Source: Saccoglossus kowalevskii | Taxonomy: Eukaryota > Hemichordata > Enteropneusta > Harrimaniidae | NCBI RefSeq assembly: GCF_000003605.2 | Contig: NW_003148270.1 | Location: forward strand, 50,540 to 88,600 | Direction of reading: 5' to 3' | DNA length: 38,061 nt | Shown here: positions 35,411-38,061 of the stretch, piece by piece | Layout of the letters: every line of letters begins with the position of its first letter | How positions within the stretch are numbered: position 1 is the stretch's first letter | Translations under genes and position numbers: made by a program | The notes under the pieces: generated by a model | Told to the model about the DNA's origin: nothing | What the model saw: only the letters and a program-made list of their open reading frames with translations | Database searches by the model: none

Positions 35411-37833
35411 CTGATCAAAAAAAGTAAAAAATATTGAAATCTGCATTCGAATAATAACCCCAGAAGTAATCTCAAGAGCGCTCGATACAGTATCGCAGTT
35501 ATAATGATCAGTGTTATAAAATGCGAATGTTTCGTCGTCATTAGTAGCGAGAATACTGGACGACAAGAACTTCTAAAAAGAAAATTATACCAAATATTAA
35601 TTAACATAATTTTACTCCTGGATTATTACGTATTAAAGTCAGGCTTGTCGTAGACGAATCTTTGTAATACCTCTTATTTGCTGTTAATAATTGCTTATAT
35701 TATTCATACTTACCACAGTTTTTTTCGTCTGAACCGTCTCCACAGTCGTCGTTGCCGTCACAGATATTGTATCTTGAAACACAATATCCTGTATCTGAAC
35801 ACTTCATAGTAAACGCACGACATTCTGCAAGATGACCAAATTGGCAAACATATTGCAATCAGCAAATAGGAAGTTATTCTAGGTAGGTATTATAATGAAA
35901 TCGGCGTGTAAGAACAATTCACTCACCACAGCCCTTCTCGTCGCTTTTATCGGAGCAATCGAAGTTCATGTCACAAATAGGAGAGGGAGAGTCTGGTCGT
36001 CGCTTTATTTCATCTCCATTGTCACAGACGTGAATTACTGCATAATATAAAAAATATTCAGATTACACTGAATTAGCCATTAGTAGTAAAAGTGTACTAG
36101 AAGGCACAACAAGTACTTACGAAGCAATGGGACTCATCTAGTATATGCAGTGTGTGCTAGTAAGTCATATAAAACCTCTAGTAAATATGCATGCTTTTAT
36201 TTTTGAGATAGCAAACTTATTCTCAGGATTTTCAGAGGCCATTGATAGTTTAAAAATCACATGACAGTTCATTTCCAATATCATCATACCACAGGGAAAA
36301 TTTTCAATTCACAAATTGCAGGACCTAACAATATTAACACGTATATATAACAGTGATACATTTGAAAAATAACTTACCACAATCCTGCTCGTCAGAATTA
36401 TCGCCACAGGAGTCATATCCGTTACACTGATCATAATACCACTTACAAAGACCATTATCACATCGAAATCTATCATCACTCTCATCACATGCTAATTAAA
36501 ACGAATAAGACATGATAGGCCATAAAAAGTGTTTGCAATTTATTGTGCATGTATTCTTTACACTAAAAATGTTAAATGAAACTAACTGACAGTATGTGTA
36601 TATAACATTTCTCTGGGATTTCTACGGTTGCAAATCTCACAAAACGCCATTTATTCAAGACCAAAAATAAAAACAAAAACAAACAAAACGACATATGCTC
36701 ATATTGGTAATCTCAAAGACACACAATTTTAGTTTCTTAGCAATGAGCTAGACAGTGCTGTGATATACCTCATAAACATAGAATGACCAGAAACTTACGA
36801 CAATCTTTTTCATCACTTTGGTCAACACAATCGGCATATCCATTACAAGAATAATTTCCTTGAGCTAGAAATTGTCCATCATCACATACATAGTACACTG
36901 TAGAGACAAATAATATTTACGGCTAGCTATGCACTTTCAATTCTTCAGTTATTCATTGTGTTATATATTACGCTAGTATAGATACTAATTCTTAATATGA
37001 AGTATTATGTTAATATTCACTAATATTGTGTCAATATTTCCAACATGAAGTTATTATACATGATATACTAGTATTGAGTCGTTATGCCATATCGCCTCAT
37101 ACATTATCACTGAATATTGTTGCTATATCAAGATTGCTAACATCAGAACTAAACAAATTATGTCCTCTTTGTGTCGCTATTTATATATATATGTACTTTC
37201 AGATATATATATCCGTTTAATTATGTTAAAAGATACCTCTTATTATTAAATAGCTCCATCACTCAACAATAATTAGAATGAGCGAGTTTGATCAATCAGG
37301 TGCATTTATTGGCTAAGCTTGTATGCGATTCTGAAAAAGATTTATTTTTTATTGCTGGCAATATTCTAATATGAATTGGGAGCAAACTGTGACACCAAAT
37401 CTAGTCGTTGTATTGTTATGCTTCTAAAATAAATTGTTCAAATGTCTTGAAACAGATTCAAATATAAGGTTATGGATTGTAAAATATGAAGATTAAATAG
37501 TGTCCAACAAATTAATTTGTAAATGGTAAATTTATTTTAAAGATTTCAGTGAAAATATTATAAAATAAAATAAATTCAATCGAAATACTATGTGAATCTG
37601 TGGATGTGGAAAATATTAAGATGTGAGGTCTGCAGTTCTTTGTTTTTTAATTAGTTTATTCCTGAAAAAAACTTGTATTTTAAAGACTGCAAACAATAAA
37701 ACACTCACAGTGCAAGGCTAGTTCACCAACATGTCTATTCTCTTGCTCGAGTGTGAAAGTACATGGTTTAGTCACTAACTCTTATTTTTTTGAATATTAG
37801 AATTTGGAAAAGTTTTTCTGTAAAAAAATAAAC

Positions 37834-37880
<47 letters not shown>

Positions 37881-38024
37881 TATATCTATATATATGCATC
37901 TGATAGCGTAACTCACCACAATTATTCTCATCACTGTTATCACCACAGTCATCGTAGGTATTACATATGCCATACTCAGGCCTACATAAACCATTATCAC
38001 ACTTGAACGCGCCTTCGTCGCATT
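35292..38024 (-). CDS. Gene B: 3' part of a tandem paralogue of gene A
   Basis: Six LDLa exons (listed separately) are visible before the window ends. They match gene A exons 14 to 19 in order, length, phase and in the pattern of complete and Cys1/Cys3-less modules (6-4-6-4-6-6 cysteines). Introns are also alignable, for example the stretch rich in aaaaacaaaaacaaac before exon 15 in both copies. All donors are intact, so gene B reads cleanly into its terminal exon and TAA. The 5' end, including any Tg1 or WAP domain, lies beyond the right edge. The product is probably secreted like gene A, by inference only. Confidence 0.85.
35714..35824 (-). CDS. Gene B LDLa exon (counterpart of exon 18, donor intact)
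   Basis: The exon has 37 codons, acceptor TGCAG, donor GTAAGT. Six cysteines, ending DGSDEKNC. This is the reference for the damaged gene A exon 18. Confidence 0.87.
35927..36037 (-). CDS. Gene B LDLa exon (counterpart of exon 17; lacks Cys1 and Cys3)
   Basis: The exon has 37 codons, acceptor TGCAG, donor GTGAGT. It reads [19 protein letters not shown], then [10 protein letters not shown]. The acceptor of gene A exon 17 is TATAG instead. Confidence 0.83.
36378..36491 (-). CDS. Gene B LDLa exon (counterpart of exon 16)
   Basis: The exon has 38 codons, acceptor ATTAG, donor GTAAGT. Six cysteines; almost identical to gene A exon 16, with [16 protein letters not shown] at the end. Confidence 0.87.
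36799..36897 (-). CDS. Gene B LDLa exon (counterpart of exon 15; lacks Cys1 and Cys3)
   Basis: The exon has 33 codons, acceptor CACAG-type (ACAG), donor GTAAGT. It reads [17 protein letters not shown], then [10 protein letters not shown]. It has four cysteines, as in gene A. Confidence 0.83.
37838..37897. repeat. (TA)n microsatellite in gene B intron
   Basis: About 60 bp of TATATA with a few C and G interruptions. The corresponding gene A intron lacks it. Confidence 0.9.
37917..38024 (-). CDS. Gene B LDLa exon (counterpart of gene A exon 14)
   Basis: The exon has 36 codons, acceptor AATAG, donor GTGAGT. It reads [19 protein letters not shown], then [10 protein letters not shown]. Six cysteines are present. 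A (TA)n tract of about 60 bp lies just downstream in the intron. Confidence 0.87.
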
Positions 38025-38061
38025 CTATTAAACATCAAAAGCAGCGTTAATTAAAAAAAAA

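Larger units (their letters stand above)
34860..38030. repeat. Segmental duplication, copy B
   Basis: Partner of 4390-7560. The right end of the duplication lies beyond the window. Confidence 0.85.

Overview
The window looks like nuclear DNA from an invertebrate animal, probably marine. The reasons are AT-rich spliced genes with canonical GT-AG introns, extracellular domain exons that are all phase 1-1 (LDL-receptor class A, thyroglobulin type-1, WAP), a tRNA-derived SINE, MITE-like elements, and a decayed copy of a multi-copy protein family that I recall from cnidarian, mollusc and other invertebrate genomes. I cannot name the species.

Left and centre (about 4.8-22.8 kb, minus strand): one gene, called gene A here, can be assembled from the sequence. 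It runs from a signal-peptide exon (start codon 22745-22747) through a thyroglobulin type-1 exon, a WAP exon and up to sixteen single-module LDLa exons, ending near 5634 or 4785. Every junction is phase 1 and no junction codon is a stop. The predicted product is a secreted protein of about 700 residues with no membrane segment. Six of the sixteen LDLa modules lack exactly Cys1 and Cys3, which are disulfide partners in this family. One splice donor near the 3' end is lost and an in-frame stop follows. The introns carry repeats: a minisatellite copied from an LDLa exon/donor junction, a duplicated SINE-bearing segment, a (TTTA)24 tract that forms a splice acceptor, a long ATATT-type array, a 362-bp dispersed repeat and a small MITE.

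Right edge (35.3-38.0 kb, minus strand): the last six exons of a paralogue, gene B, match the last six exons of gene A in order, exon length and much intron sequence. This is a segmental duplication with the two copies about 30.5 kb apart. Gene B keeps the splice donor that gene A lost. Its 5' part lies beyond the window.

Between the genes (22.8-35.3 kb) there is a second copy of the 362-bp repeat in opposite orientation, a TTAA-flanked MITE (25297-25464), and a 5.3-kb element (27342-32649) bounded by imperfect terminal inverted repeats of roughly 117-134 bp. This element holds a frameshifted, intronless-looking gene (28275-31544, plus strand) of a large family with a PIN-like acidic motif region and a C-terminal TSO1/CXC-like cysteine cluster. 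The inverted repeats suggest that this family, or at least this copy, moves or moved as a DNA transposon. The left 4.8 kb holds a three-unit tandem repeat and a cluster of small palindromes, and no gene I can support.
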